Of a DNA stretch of 64,000 nt, positions 1 to 9,918 are shown one piece after another. Under the pieces are notes generated by a model. That model had not been told where the DNA came from and made no database searches. It was given only the letters and a program-made list of their open reading frames with translations. Both the position numbers and the translations under genes were made by a program. How positions within the stretch are numbered: position 1 is the first letter of the stretch; the number at the start of each line of letters is the position of its first letter. This DNA comes from Tilletia caries. Taxonomy: Eukaryota; Basidiomycota; Exobasidiomycetes; Tilletiales; Tilletiaceae. The stretch lies in assembly GCA_032718865.1 (NCBI GenBank), contig JALUTQ010000026.1, forward strand, positions 372,001-436,000, given 5' to 3'.

Positions 1-116
1 CCTGTATTCTCCCGCTTTTGGGAGAGGACACTGGGCGAGTCAGTGAGTGCTCTTGCATGTAGCAGGCAGGGTCCATCTTTTGAAAATACACTTTACGCTC
101 GTCCACCCTCGCCCAT

Positions 117-140
117 CACTCACTCACTCACTCACTCACT
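117..140. repeat. (CACT)6 microsatellite upstream of GEM1
   Basis: Six perfect CACT units lie about 90 bp upstream of the GEM1 start codon, in the probable 5' leader or core promoter. Only the repeat itself is seen, and no function can be assigned from sequence. Confidence 0.85.
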
Positions 141-228
141 TCCTGGCTGAACTGGCTGGCTGACTTGGACGAGACGACGCTGAGCTCCGCCTGCACAGAC
201 AGCATACACAGACACAGCCAGAGCGAAG

Positions 229-3200
229 ATGCGACGGGAGCTGCGCGTGGTGCTGGTGGGCGACAGCGGCGTCGGGAAGAGCACCATCATCACCTCCCTC
301 GTCAAGGAGAGCTACGCACCACGCGTGCAGCGCGTCGTCCCCGAACTCACCTTACCACCCTCCGTATCCCCGGACGGGGTCACCATCAAGATCATCGACA
401 CCGCCGCCGTCGCAACCGCTTCCGCCTCAGCTTCCTCCGCAGAAGCGAACTCCTCACCAGCAGCAGCGAGTAACAGCACCATCTACCCGGCCAGCCCGAC
501 ACCGTCCGCGTCACATCCACGCGCATCTACTCCCGCTGATCAGCAGCGCGCACATCTTGAGGCCGAGATCAGGAGGGCCTCGGTCATCTGTCTCGTATAC
601 TCCATCGCGACCCCGTCCTCCTTCGAACGCATCCCTACCTTCTGGCTCCCTTACATCCGCTCCATCCTCGCCCCGCCTCCCTCCAACAACATCCAGCGCA
701 ATCATCCCCAACACGGCACCGCTCCCAATGGCTACTTCCACCACAACGGCAACGGATCTGGCCACCACCACCACCACAATGAGAACGACGATGAGGACGA
801 CAGGATGGCCTCCAACGCAGCGACCTGTCCCATCCCCATCATCCTCGTCGGCAACAAGATCGACCTCCGCTCCTCCGACCCAACCCTGTCCTCCGACCCG
901 TCCGAACTAACCCAAGCAGCCCTCGAACAAGAGCTCGCGCCCGTCATGGCCGAATTCCGCGAAGTCGAAACCTGCATCGAAGCCTCGGCCTTCCTGCACG
1001 TCAACATCTCCGAGATCTTCTACTTTGCTCAAAAAGCAGTGCTCTACCCGACCGCGCCGCTGTACGACTCGCGCGAGCAGAGGCTGCGCTCGAGGTGTGT
1101 GGATGCGCTGAGGAGGATCTTCTTGCTTTGCGATAATGATCAGGATGGGGTCTTGAATGATCGGGAGTTGGACAATTTTCAGAGGAGGTGCTTTGATGCT
1201 CCCCTCCATCCGCAGGAGTTGGACGGGGTGAAGGAACTCGTCCTTGCTGCTCCCGTGGGCGGGTATGCCAATTATGCCTCGTACGAGAGCGGGTATGGAA
1301 GCAGTAATGCTAGTGCGTCCGCTGCTGGTGGGGTCGGATCGAGGAACGGGTCCCATCACCACAATCACCATCAACAACAACAACCGCGACGGAGCGGAGG
1401 GGCCAGCGCAGCTGGGTCAAGACATGCGCCCGAGGGAAGGAGTAGCGTCTCCGGCTCCAGCGCGACCGCAAGCTCTGCCACAGCCATGGGTAACGGACGT
1501 CGATACCGTGCCCACCCCAGTCGCGCCGACAGCTTCACCTCCAACGACACCGTCTCCAACACGCGTAGCAGTCGTCGACAGCGTACCATCTCCGCTTCCT
1601 CCTCTACTTCCGCCGCCGCCTCCGCCTCGCACCCGCACCCGCACATCCGCAACGGCGGCCTCACCCTCCCCGGCTTTCTCTACCTCCACACCATCTTCAT
1701 CCAGCGCGGCCGACTGGAGACGACATGGACCGTGCTGCGCTCGTTCGGCTATGCGTGTCCCTCCCTCCTGCTGGAAAGGAGCTACGTGCACCCGCCGTTC
1801 CAGATCCCGCCGGAACACGCCGTCGAACTCAGCCCGCACGGCTACCAATTCCTAACCGACGTCTTCGAAGCGCACGACAAAGACAGGGACGGCGCGCTCT
1901 CTGAGCCGGAGCTCGACAACCTCTTCGTCATCGCCCCCGGGGGTGAGCATCCCTGGGCACGGAGACATGGGGCGGATTTCCCGGAGGAGACTACGACGAC
2001 GGATCAGAATGGACGGATTACGTTGCAGGGTTGGTTGGCGCAGTGGAGTATGACGACGCTTTTGGAGCCGGGAACTACGTTGGCTTATATGGCGTATTTG
2101 GGGTATCCGAGTTATGGGGTTGGGGTTACGGGGCCGGGGACGCCCCCGGCGGTGGGTGCTTCTTCCTCGTCTTCTTCCTCTAAAAGTGGGGGGATACGCT
2201 CGTACTTCTCTGGTAATTCCGGTAAAGGCGCGGAGTCGGGCTCGGCCTCGTCCCCCTTGGCACCCGGAGCTGGCGGGGCAGGAGGAGGGTTCTGGAGTTC
2301 AGGAAATGGTTCCTCCGCTCAATCCAGACGGAATGTGAAACCACGCCCGACAGGTCCACCCCCGACGACCACTGCTCTCAAAGTAGTCAAGATCCCACGC
2401 AAAGCCGAGCGCGAGCGATTCCTCCGACGCGGGTTCGGCATGAGTGTCTCCTCTTCTTCTTCGGCCCCTCGGAATGGTGGTACTACTGGGAAGGCGGGGA
2501 ACAGTAAGAAGAAGGGACCGCCGGCCCGCTCGGTCCTTTTGGGGTATGTGTTTGGCGCGGCGGGCAGTGGGAAGACGGCGCTTTTGAGGGCTATGGTGGG
2601 GAGGGAGTTTGATCCGTTGCCGAGTACGGGGCGGCATGGGGGCGCTGGCGATGGTGGAGACGGTACAGGCTCGGAGGTGAAGGAGAGGGAGAGGGAGAGA
2701 AACGCGTTGAGTACGCATAGTGTTGTTAGTGCTGTTGAGTATGCTGGGGCAGAGAAGTACCTTGTTGTGAGTTAGATTCCCCATCTTCCTTTGCTTGGTC
2801 ACCGGTAACCCAAGTGCGCGGGACGGAGAACTGATTCACACGCCAATTGTGAATTGTCCATTCGTTGCAGTTACAAGAATTCGAAGCAGCCCAAGAAGTC
2901 GAAGTCCTCAAAAGCCCCAAACGACTGGCAGCAGCCGACGTAGCCGTGTTCGTCTACGACGCCACCGACCCGGCCTCCTTCGCCTACCTGGTCAACCTGC
3001 GCGAGGCCCATCCGCAGCTCGGCGGCCTGCCCTCGCTCTTCGTGGCCACCAAGGCGGATCTGCTGTACCCGAGCATGAGCTCGTCGGGGATGCTGAGCGG
3101 GATGATGAGCCCTGTGGGTGGGGTGTCTGGGGGGAGGATGTATGCTGCGGCTGGCGCGACGGGGTCGCCGGAGTCTGTGCTGGGCTCGAGCCCGCCGAGG

Positions 3201-4061
3201 GAATTGTACCGCGTGCGTAGTCCGCCGACACCTTCGCCCGGCTTCGGTTCTTCGGACCTGACGTCGCTGAGCAGGCGCAAGACACCTAAGAAGAAGGAAA
3301 GGCGGAATGAGGACTCCGATGACTCTCACTCTGACTCTGACTCTGACGGGGACGGCTCTTCGGACGACGACGCTACGATCCACGCGGACCCACACCCCGT
3401 CGATCCACGAACCTACTGCGCCTCCCTCGGCCTCTCCATCCCGGCCCTCCACAACGACGCGGGCCCACTGGAGCTCAGCGTCCGCGCGGGCCGATTGGCA
3501 GACGTGTACTCGGTGCTGTGTGCGATTGCGCTGGAGCCGACGGGTGCGATCCCTGATGCTGCGGCGTGGGATCGGGAGATGAGTCGGCGGAGGAGGGAGG
3601 GGAGTTGGTTTGGTTGGTTTTTTGGGTCTGCTTCTGCTTCTGCTGCTGGTGGGAGTGGGCAGTCGACGCGCGGGAAGAAGATGGGGAGAAGGGCGGAGGA
3701 TGGGAAGGCAGGAGGAGGAAGGGGGAAGAGGAAGGAGTTGGTCAGGTGGCAGACGGGCGCTAGGGCCCGGTGGGTCCTGTTCGTAGTCCTCGTCGTGGGA
3801 GGCGCTGCGATTAGCTTTCGGCTGTGGTGGGCTGCCACGGGGCCTGGCGGCGGTGGGAGCGGCGGCAGGTCTTCGGGCCATCATCATCAGCGACCGGGCG
3901 AGGCCGGGTTGGGACTGTGGAGGAGTGTGCTGCTTGGTGGTGGGAGTGGCGGTAGCGCTGGCTCTGGTGGGCAGGCGGGCGAGGGTGGGTTCCATGGTTG
4001 GGTTCGGTGGGCCCGGACGGCGATTGTCGGTGCGGAAGCTCCTGTTCAGCATGAACAGTGA
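229..4061 (+). CDS. GEM1: Mitochondrial Rho GTPase Gem1/Miro, 2 exons (229..2766, 2871..4061)
   Basis: Predicted 1242-aa tail-anchored GTPase of the outer mitochondrial membrane; the family works in mitochondrial inheritance and at ER-mitochondria contacts. The N-terminal GTPase has a P-loop (GDSGVGKST, residues 10-18) and an NKID motif near 209. Two EF-hands follow, with loops DNDQDGVLNDRE near 302 and DKDRDGALSEPE near 549. The second GTPase has the P-loop GAAGSGKTAL near 776 and TKAD near 904. A membrane segment sits near 1146-1170. The intron starts GTGAGT at 2767 and ends TTGCAG at 2870; it joins KYLV to LQEF, as expected in Miro. Usual family length is about 620-660 aa. The excess here is low-complexity Ser/Gly/His/Asn-rich inserts inside both GTPases and between the EF-hands, plus about 70 Gly-rich residues after the membrane anchor. 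Identity is secure; the long inserts are unusual. Confidence 0.93.
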
Positions 4062-6215
4062 GCCAGCCAACGTTCTCAACCGGGTACGCCCTCGCAAGTT
4101 TCCTCGAACGTATATCAACAAGCACCACTCACTCCGCCTCAGGCTTTACCCATCATGGCTTCATGAACATGGTTGGCTGCCCTCCTTTATAGAGAGGATC
4201 ACTTCAATTGCACGTCCATGCTATGCACGTGGCATCGGGTTTCTGGACTTCGGAACGATACTGGAACTGACCGTCGTACACCGCAGGGATTTCTAAGAGC
4301 TGGCTTATTTGAGTGTTTGGTGCTGCTGACCTCTGCTGACCTTATCCCTCCCTCCAGTCTCCCTCCCCCCTCCTGTCGTTCTCGCTCCCTTCGTTCTGTA
4401 CCCCTCCGTTCTCCATTTGCTGGCGCTTCCCTGCGGGATTCCATCCTCCTCCCCCCCCCCCTCCCGCGATTTGTTCCTTTTTCAGCGTCTTCTACACACC
4501 GTCGCTTCGTCCATCGGCCTCAATGACAGCCCCGTCGCGTTTCCACCATCACACCGAGGGTGCTGGCACAAGCACCACTTCATCCCGCCTCGGGCACTTC
4601 AAAATTCCCGTTTTCTTTGCGAGAGGCGAGGTCGAGATGATAAGGACGGATGGGGACCGCACTGTATTGTATGTGAGCATCTGCTCGGTCGAGATTGCAT
4701 GGTCTGAATCCTCATCCCATCAGCGCTTGGGGTCGTGCTCGAGCCCGAGATCAAGGCCACGGCCCGCACCAGAACGAGATATAGAAGAACCCCACCCCCC
4801 ACAGACAAGTCCTCGCTCTCATGGACGGCGCCGAGGTTCTGACAGCTTGGGCTTTGATTCCCGTCTTCGCGCTACCTCCTCGAGGGCTCAAGCGGTGGAT
4901 GCTGTGACGAGCCCAAGAGAGGGTGTCGAATAATGTCGATCGTCGACCCCTCTCTCCATCTGGATTTCTGGTGCCCTGTGCGGGATCCGGTGAGCAATCC
5001 CCATGCGAGCCTTCGGCTGTCGAGAGTGTCGAAGCGAAATTAAAGAGCCGTGCCGGCGGTTCTGTGGAACTGAAATGAGACAGATTGGAAGCAATTTGTA
5101 GATCATCGAACACATCGAACCCCGCCGCAAGGCTTGTCTTCAGACTTCCAAGACTTCTGAGGATGTCAGATGTCAGGTCACTTCTTGCCGCAATAATGAG
5201 GACTTGTGGGCATGCTGCGTGCTGGGAATCTGCTGTTGCTGTTGCTCGCGCCTCATTCCGGTGCCCAAGCCCAGGAGGAGGTGCCCGGGGAGATAAGCCA
5301 GGCTCGTTCCTCTCCTCTGTCTTTAAGCAGCTGCTCAGATGGGCGTTACCGACCGTTAGACGTGGGAACAAATAGCGCGCCGTCCTCCGAACAGACCGTG
5401 ACCTGCACGTAGGAAACCCTGGGACTGGGTCTTTCGGTACAGGTTGGGCGTCCCGGTCTCCAGTTCCCACCCTCCCCAGCAGTCCGCATCCCGCGGGTTG
5501 CGTCTCGACTCTCGACGGCGCCCGGCGGTGTGTATAAGGTGAACCAAGACGGGATATAAGATGTGAGATATGAGACCCACGAGCCCCAGGTAGGTCCGAG
5601 CCACTTCGGTTTGCGCTTCTCCGCGAAACGCAGATCAGTCAGCGCTGTCGATCAGACGATCATCGATGTTCTATGTACGCACACAGACCGCACTTGGCGA
5701 GAGGGTCGGGAAGATCATAGATCATTCAGTTCAACTTCTGTGACATTTCCATGGTTAAATCAGTCCTCATCCCATGCAAGGACGTTCTCATGCTGGGTAA
5801 CGCGCTGCCTGGGTGTCAACATGACTGCCTTTGGAGTTGCAAGACGACTAAGGACGCAAGCTCGAGGTACAAGCCCTTCCCTTGCCCCCTTCCTCGCCAG
5901 GTTGCGTTGTGACTTTGTAGTGGAAAGGAAGGAGAGGGAAGTCACGAGACCGTTCATGGCACGTTCGAGCTCGGTCCGTTCCAGATTCCTCCATCGGAGT
6001 AGCGCCGGTTTGCACCGGCTGTTCCCCGAATCAATGTTCTTTGGATGTTTTGTGTGTGGTTGTCTTCCGATCTTGGGAAGTCTCCATTATGCTGGTCCAA
6101 AGCTACATTAAGGTCGGAGTCATGGAGGTATCGATGAAGTTACTTCTGGAGCTTTCGCGCGACTGATGCTGATTCTGACGATCTGATGGCTTTTGAAGAC
6201 GACTACTCACTGTAA
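4062..6215. other. Intergenic, no supported gene
   Basis: About 2.1 kb between GEM1 and the first transposon. Several open frames of 100-240 codons exist on both strands, but none shows a recognisable domain, a convincing intron set or a family pattern. A pyrimidine-rich stretch with a run of C lies near 4450. It may hold 3' UTR or non-coding RNA. Confidence 0.6.
6152..6206 (+). repeat. Diverged inverted repeat A, left copy (partner 18728-18780)
   Basis: CTTTCGCGCGACTG and the next 40 bases match the reverse complement of 18728-18780 without gaps after the first block. I count about 29 of 39 identical positions. It marks one end of the mirrored segments flanking the Helitron and the 17-18 kb gene. 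Confidence 0.65.
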
Positions 6216-6221
6216 CTGACT

Positions 6222-6875
6222 CTAGGGCAGTTCACGCGTCGTGAAAAATCCACTCCCAGAGCCGCCCATTTCTGCCCATTCTCGCCCAGATCCGCCCAAA
6301 CCCGCCCAGAAAGTCTGATGAAGAATGGACTCGGCGGGTCGATTTTGACCCGCCCAGTCACTCCCATTTCATCCCAATCCTCGCTCATTCACTCCCATTC
6401 ACTCCCAGAGCCGCCCAGACCCGCTGAGCCACTCCGGCAAGATTCTGAGTGGTGAAATGAAATAATTTGCCAAAAATGTTCGCATGAGCCGTGGTTCGAT
6501 CCCACGAGTGTGCAACTGTGTCTACCGCTGTACTAAACCAAGGTTTGTACATTTAGCCATCCATTTGACAAAATATAACCGCATGCAATTGACAGTCTTC
6601 TCGGCATGGACTGGCCTCGCCACGCCTTCGTGAGGGCTCAAAGGCTAGGTTCAATCCAGGTTTGCACTCGCAGTAAAAGGTGCAACACTCCCCAGAACTT
6701 ATTTACAGGCGTTTTTATCATCTACAAGGTGCTGCGCTACGAGAAGAAGACAGTGCTTTCGCGCAGTCGTTGCGGTGGTTCTGGGCGGATGTTGGTTCTC
6801 GGCGGGTCTCGGCGGGTTTGAGCGAGGATGGGCGGCCAAAAATGGCGCAAAAAGCCTGACGCGTGAACTGCCCTT
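6222..6875. mobile_element. Non-autonomous inverted-repeat DNA element
   Basis: Terminal inverted repeats AGGGCAGTTCACGCGTC (6224-6240) and its complement (6858-6874) are perfect over 17 bp. They continue as degenerate subterminal arrays rich in GCCCA and CGCCC on the left and their complements on the right. CTGACT flanks both sides (6216-6221 and 6876-6881), a probable target duplication with one or two unmatched bases next to the repeat. No coding capacity is seen. Superfamily is not assigned. Confidence 0.8.
6493..6657 (+). other. Pair of tRNA-like B-box segments
   Basis: GGTTCGATCC (6493-6502, inside a CGTGG/CCACG stem) and GGTTCAATCC (6648-6657) match the RNA polymerase III B-box/T-arm consensus. 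They sit in two similar stretches sharing GAGCC or GGCTC upstream and TTTGCAC or GTGTGCA-like bases downstream. No complete cloverleaf can be folded. I read them as tRNA-derived relics within the inverted-repeat element, not as a tRNA gene. Confidence 0.35.
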
Positions 6876-6881
6876 CTGACT

Positions 6882-7730
6882 TAGTCTGGTCACACCAGAC
6901 CGTCGACGCACGTGATGAGAGGACACAAGATCCCGTGGAGACGGTCTGGCACCACTCGACTCGATTTCATTAGGGGTATTCAGCTCAACCCTGAGGCGTT
7001 CAGGAGTCTTCTGACCCAGAAAAACTTCTGGAAGATGCCGTCTCATTTCACATACAAAATTTTCCTGTGAGCGGTCAGAAGTTTCCAGAGCACCTTGGAG
7101 CCCACAGAAAAGTTCTGAACGTCAGAAAGATTCTCTCTGGGTTTGGAATCTCATGGAAAAATGATCAGACCTGTTTTGAAGGTACGGTCTGAAGGGGCTC
7201 TCTGTGGGGGTATTCAGTTCAAGGCGCTCAGATGAGTTTTCTGCAAAAGCCGCCCTGAACGCCTCAGGGTTGAGCTGAATACCCCTATTGGGCACCTCCC
7301 TCACTCAGAGCCAAAGTTGTCTACCTCATTTCGTCGCCCATCTCGCGCTTCCAGAGGGCTCGCGCACGGGCCCTCACTCACTCAAAACTCCCTTCGACTG
7401 ACTGAGCAAGGCTGTTGCTATGCAGAGGAGTGGAAAAACTAGGGCTGAGGTAGTAGATAAAGGAAGAGACCAGAAATGCGGTTGACAGAAGCGTCAGCTA
7501 CGACCGTGGGAAGTGCCGGAATACCAAAACAACACCTGGACTGTGTACTTTGGGTGTAACGCTCACAAGGCCGATGACTTTGTTCTGACATTGGTTGATG
7601 AGTAAAGGTGCTGTGAGGCATGGAAGTGTGCGTTGGTTGGATGCAAAAGGAAAATTTTGCGGGAGGTGTCACTCAAATTTCGTCGAGTGGAGCCAGACCG
7701 CGCACAGCGCGGTCTGGTGTGACCAGACTA
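6882..7730. mobile_element. Non-autonomous element of the TAGTCTGGTCACACCAG family, copy 1
   Basis: It starts TAGTCTGGTCACACCAGACC at 6882 and ends with the exact complement at 7730. The flanks CCTTCTGACT (6872-6881 and 7731-7740) are a perfect 10-bp duplication. The first 90 bp closely match those of the second copy at 19120. The 9-10 bp duplication would fit Mutator-like elements, but no transposase of that type is present, so the class is inferred from duplication length alone. The element is itself interrupted by a TA-flanked element at 6973-7286. Confidence 0.85.
6973..7286. mobile_element. MITE with 32-bp perfect inverted repeats and TA duplication
   Basis: The ends GGGGTATTCAGCTCAACC... 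are inverted and identical over 32 bp, flanked by TA on both sides (6971-6972 and 7287-7288). An internal degenerate copy of the end lies near 7206-7230, so the 314-bp sequence can fold back on itself. TA duplication and size fit Tc1/mariner-derived MITEs. No coding capacity. Confidence 0.85.
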
Positions 7731-7740
7731 CCTTCTGACT

Positions 7741-9918
7741 TTACTTCTACTCTGCCATGATTCTGACGCTTCTTATATTCTCCCGTCTAACTTTCCAACG
7801 CTGACTATCTCTGATGTATCGCAGGGTAGTCGTCTTTCATTTCATTTGGATGTCTTCTGGTCTATCTGTACACTGATGATTGATGAACGTTCAATGGCAT
7901 GACTATGCTTACATTTTCCATCCTATCTGCTGCTCGTTCTCCCTTCTTTTCGGTCATCTGCCTTTCTTCTCACATGTCTTTACCGCACAGTTCTTTGAAA
8001 TACAGCCCCTTTCCTCTGTTCTCGCAGCTATTCAGCTCTTCTGCTGCCCTGTTGATCTCGCTCAGTCCTCTTTGGCTCTGGTGCCTATCTTCTTTTCGCC
8101 TCTTATTCCAGCAAAGCGGTATGTGTGTTTGCAGAACTTCTTATGGAGCATCTCTACATACTTACATACCAATTTCGCCTTCTTGCGTCTCGTTCCAGGC
8201 TTTGGTTGTGCTAAAGCGACGTCAGACGTATCCAAATCCCCAAAGCAACTGTGAGTGGACTCTTTCTGATTTTTTTTTGATCGCTCACTTCATTGCTACA
8301 GCCCTCACGCTCTCGATAGGTTTTCCTGACTCAAGAGTATACACCGGTTCGATAGTGCTCTTGTTTGGTCCGCTGAGACTATCTTTCGGTCTTGAACATA
8401 TGCCAGTTTTTGTTTCCATACTGTTCTTCTGAACACATAACATTCTTCCTTACGACATTTCATTCTCTGATCCAAATTCACTCTGAAAGGTTCTACGAGC
8501 TCGTAATGAGCATACCTTTATTCGAGTTCTTGTGTTTCAGAACATCGTTTACAGCCATGAAAGGTAGTGAACAGACATGTCGAATGGATGGTTGTCTGCG
8601 GCCTGTGGGCTGTGAAATGTGAATTGTGATATGGATTAGTTATCGAGCCGGAGGTAGGTAAAGACAGCGTGCATCTCCATTTTCGTAGGGCAGCTGATGG
8701 CCCCAGTAAGCACCAGGCTGGCGGAAACACACCATAGGAGACTTAGTCCTTAGATACCAGTCGGCAGTCAGTATGAATGGTTATTTACGTGTGGGAGGGT
8801 AAGAGGGAAGGGCAAGGCGCATCGAAATTCGAAGAAGCCACATGGTATCGTTCTCATTGTATTCATCATGTTCTTACTATCATTGTCTTATTAGGTTTGC
8901 TTATCATGTGACATCCTTTTCGTCTATGGGACGTTTGGGGAAACATGCTGAATGCCTATCTTCACTGCTGTAAGAAGGTCATGGCAAGGGGGAACGAAGA
9001 GTGCGGAAGCATGATCGGGAGGCTGATCGTGAGTACTGAGTTTGCTTGCTGCTACGCTTCTGCTTGTTTGCTTTTAGTGCGGAAGGACTGGTCTGTGCCC
9101 TGTGGTCGTGGGCACTAAGCTTGCTTGCTAGTTTCGCTGCTGCTCGTTCTACAAGCATATGAAGACATGGATTCTTGACGAGCATTTAAATAGGGACGGG
9201 GTTCAGGGTAACGCGTTGTTTGGGCTCCTAGTTCCTACTTCCTACAGTCTGCAGGTTGCTCTTTGAGCACTTACGTTCCTCTCCAGTCAGCACAGTCCGG
9301 TCACGTCGGCCGTCGGTGTAATTACGTTCAGCATGGGCAGAGTCGGGATCAAAGGCATTTCGACCTTTGCAATCCGGCTGGTTTTACGATCCTTCCATTC
9401 TCTCCGACCTTTGTTGGAGAATACAAAGGGGATCAAGGCAACTACGGAACTGTTCTTCAAATGCGCGATCGGTGAAGAACTGCGGCTGTTTACTTTGAGC
9501 AAAGAGGAGTTGTGCAACGCTCTGCTGTTCGTAACGTTCTGAACATTTCATTTTGATCGGTTTCAAGCCAGCTGATGGTGCTGTTTGTGCTACTTCCCCT
9601 GCAGAAATCGACCACATACATGGGAAGAAGACAGGTGAATAAGGGACTTATACGCATCACTTGATGCTTGTGCACTCATGGTTATTGATGTGTTGCTATC
9701 TGTGACTACAGTATGAAACGATTGGTCCAGCTTGTCCTTCAGCAGAGGTTTGGGCATAACGTTGCTGCTGCGTACTTCATGGACGTGAGGAGAACGTCTA
9801 ACAAGGAGCTTCAGATCGCACATTGCAAGGACAAACACGATCTGTATCGGAACCCGAAAAACCAGCAGATTGAGGTTGTTGGTCCACAGTTGCTTCGGAG
9901 CAGTCAAAGCGAGACTGT
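7741..9918. other. Upstream part of the Helitron region, no confident gene
   Basis: About 2.2 kb between the inverted-repeat elements and the Helitron pseudogene. 7991-8240 resembles the inverse of 18356-18637. Around 9333-9720 short frames are joined by plausible splice sites: a run reading FKPADGAVCATSPAEIDH near 9563 ends at a GTGAAT donor. They may be N-terminal exons of the Helitron protein, but I cannot define them. Several microORFs here are not supported. Confidence 0.4.
7991..8240 (+). repeat. Diverged inverted repeat B, left copy (partner 18356-18637)
   Basis: The stretch beginning CTTTGAAATACAGCCCC shares ordered blocks with the minus strand of 18637-18356: CTTTGAAA.CAGC, GGCTC/CAGCTC TCTGCT.CCCT, TACTTACAT.CCA, and CGTCAGA near the end. 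Similarity is moderate with gaps. Together with repeat A it shows that the flanks of the Helitron gene and of the 17-18 kb gene descend from one sequence in opposite orientation. Confidence 0.55.

Noticed and set aside
2871..4121. 416-codon frame antisense to GEM1 exon 2
   Set aside because: Arg/Pro/His-rich shadow of the clear GEM1 coding strand.
4751..5470. 239-codon open frame on the minus strand between GEM1 and the transposons
   Set aside because: No domain, no family pattern, biased Arg/Ser/Pro content expected from GC-rich non-coding DNA.
5563..6111. 182-codon open frame on the plus strand
   Set aside because: No recognisable feature or promoter context; ends just before a transposon.
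6481..6560. Possible tRNA gene
   Set aside because: A T-arm is present and a D-arm-like stretch occurs on the other strand, but spacing leaves no room for a full anticodon arm and no acceptor stem pairs.
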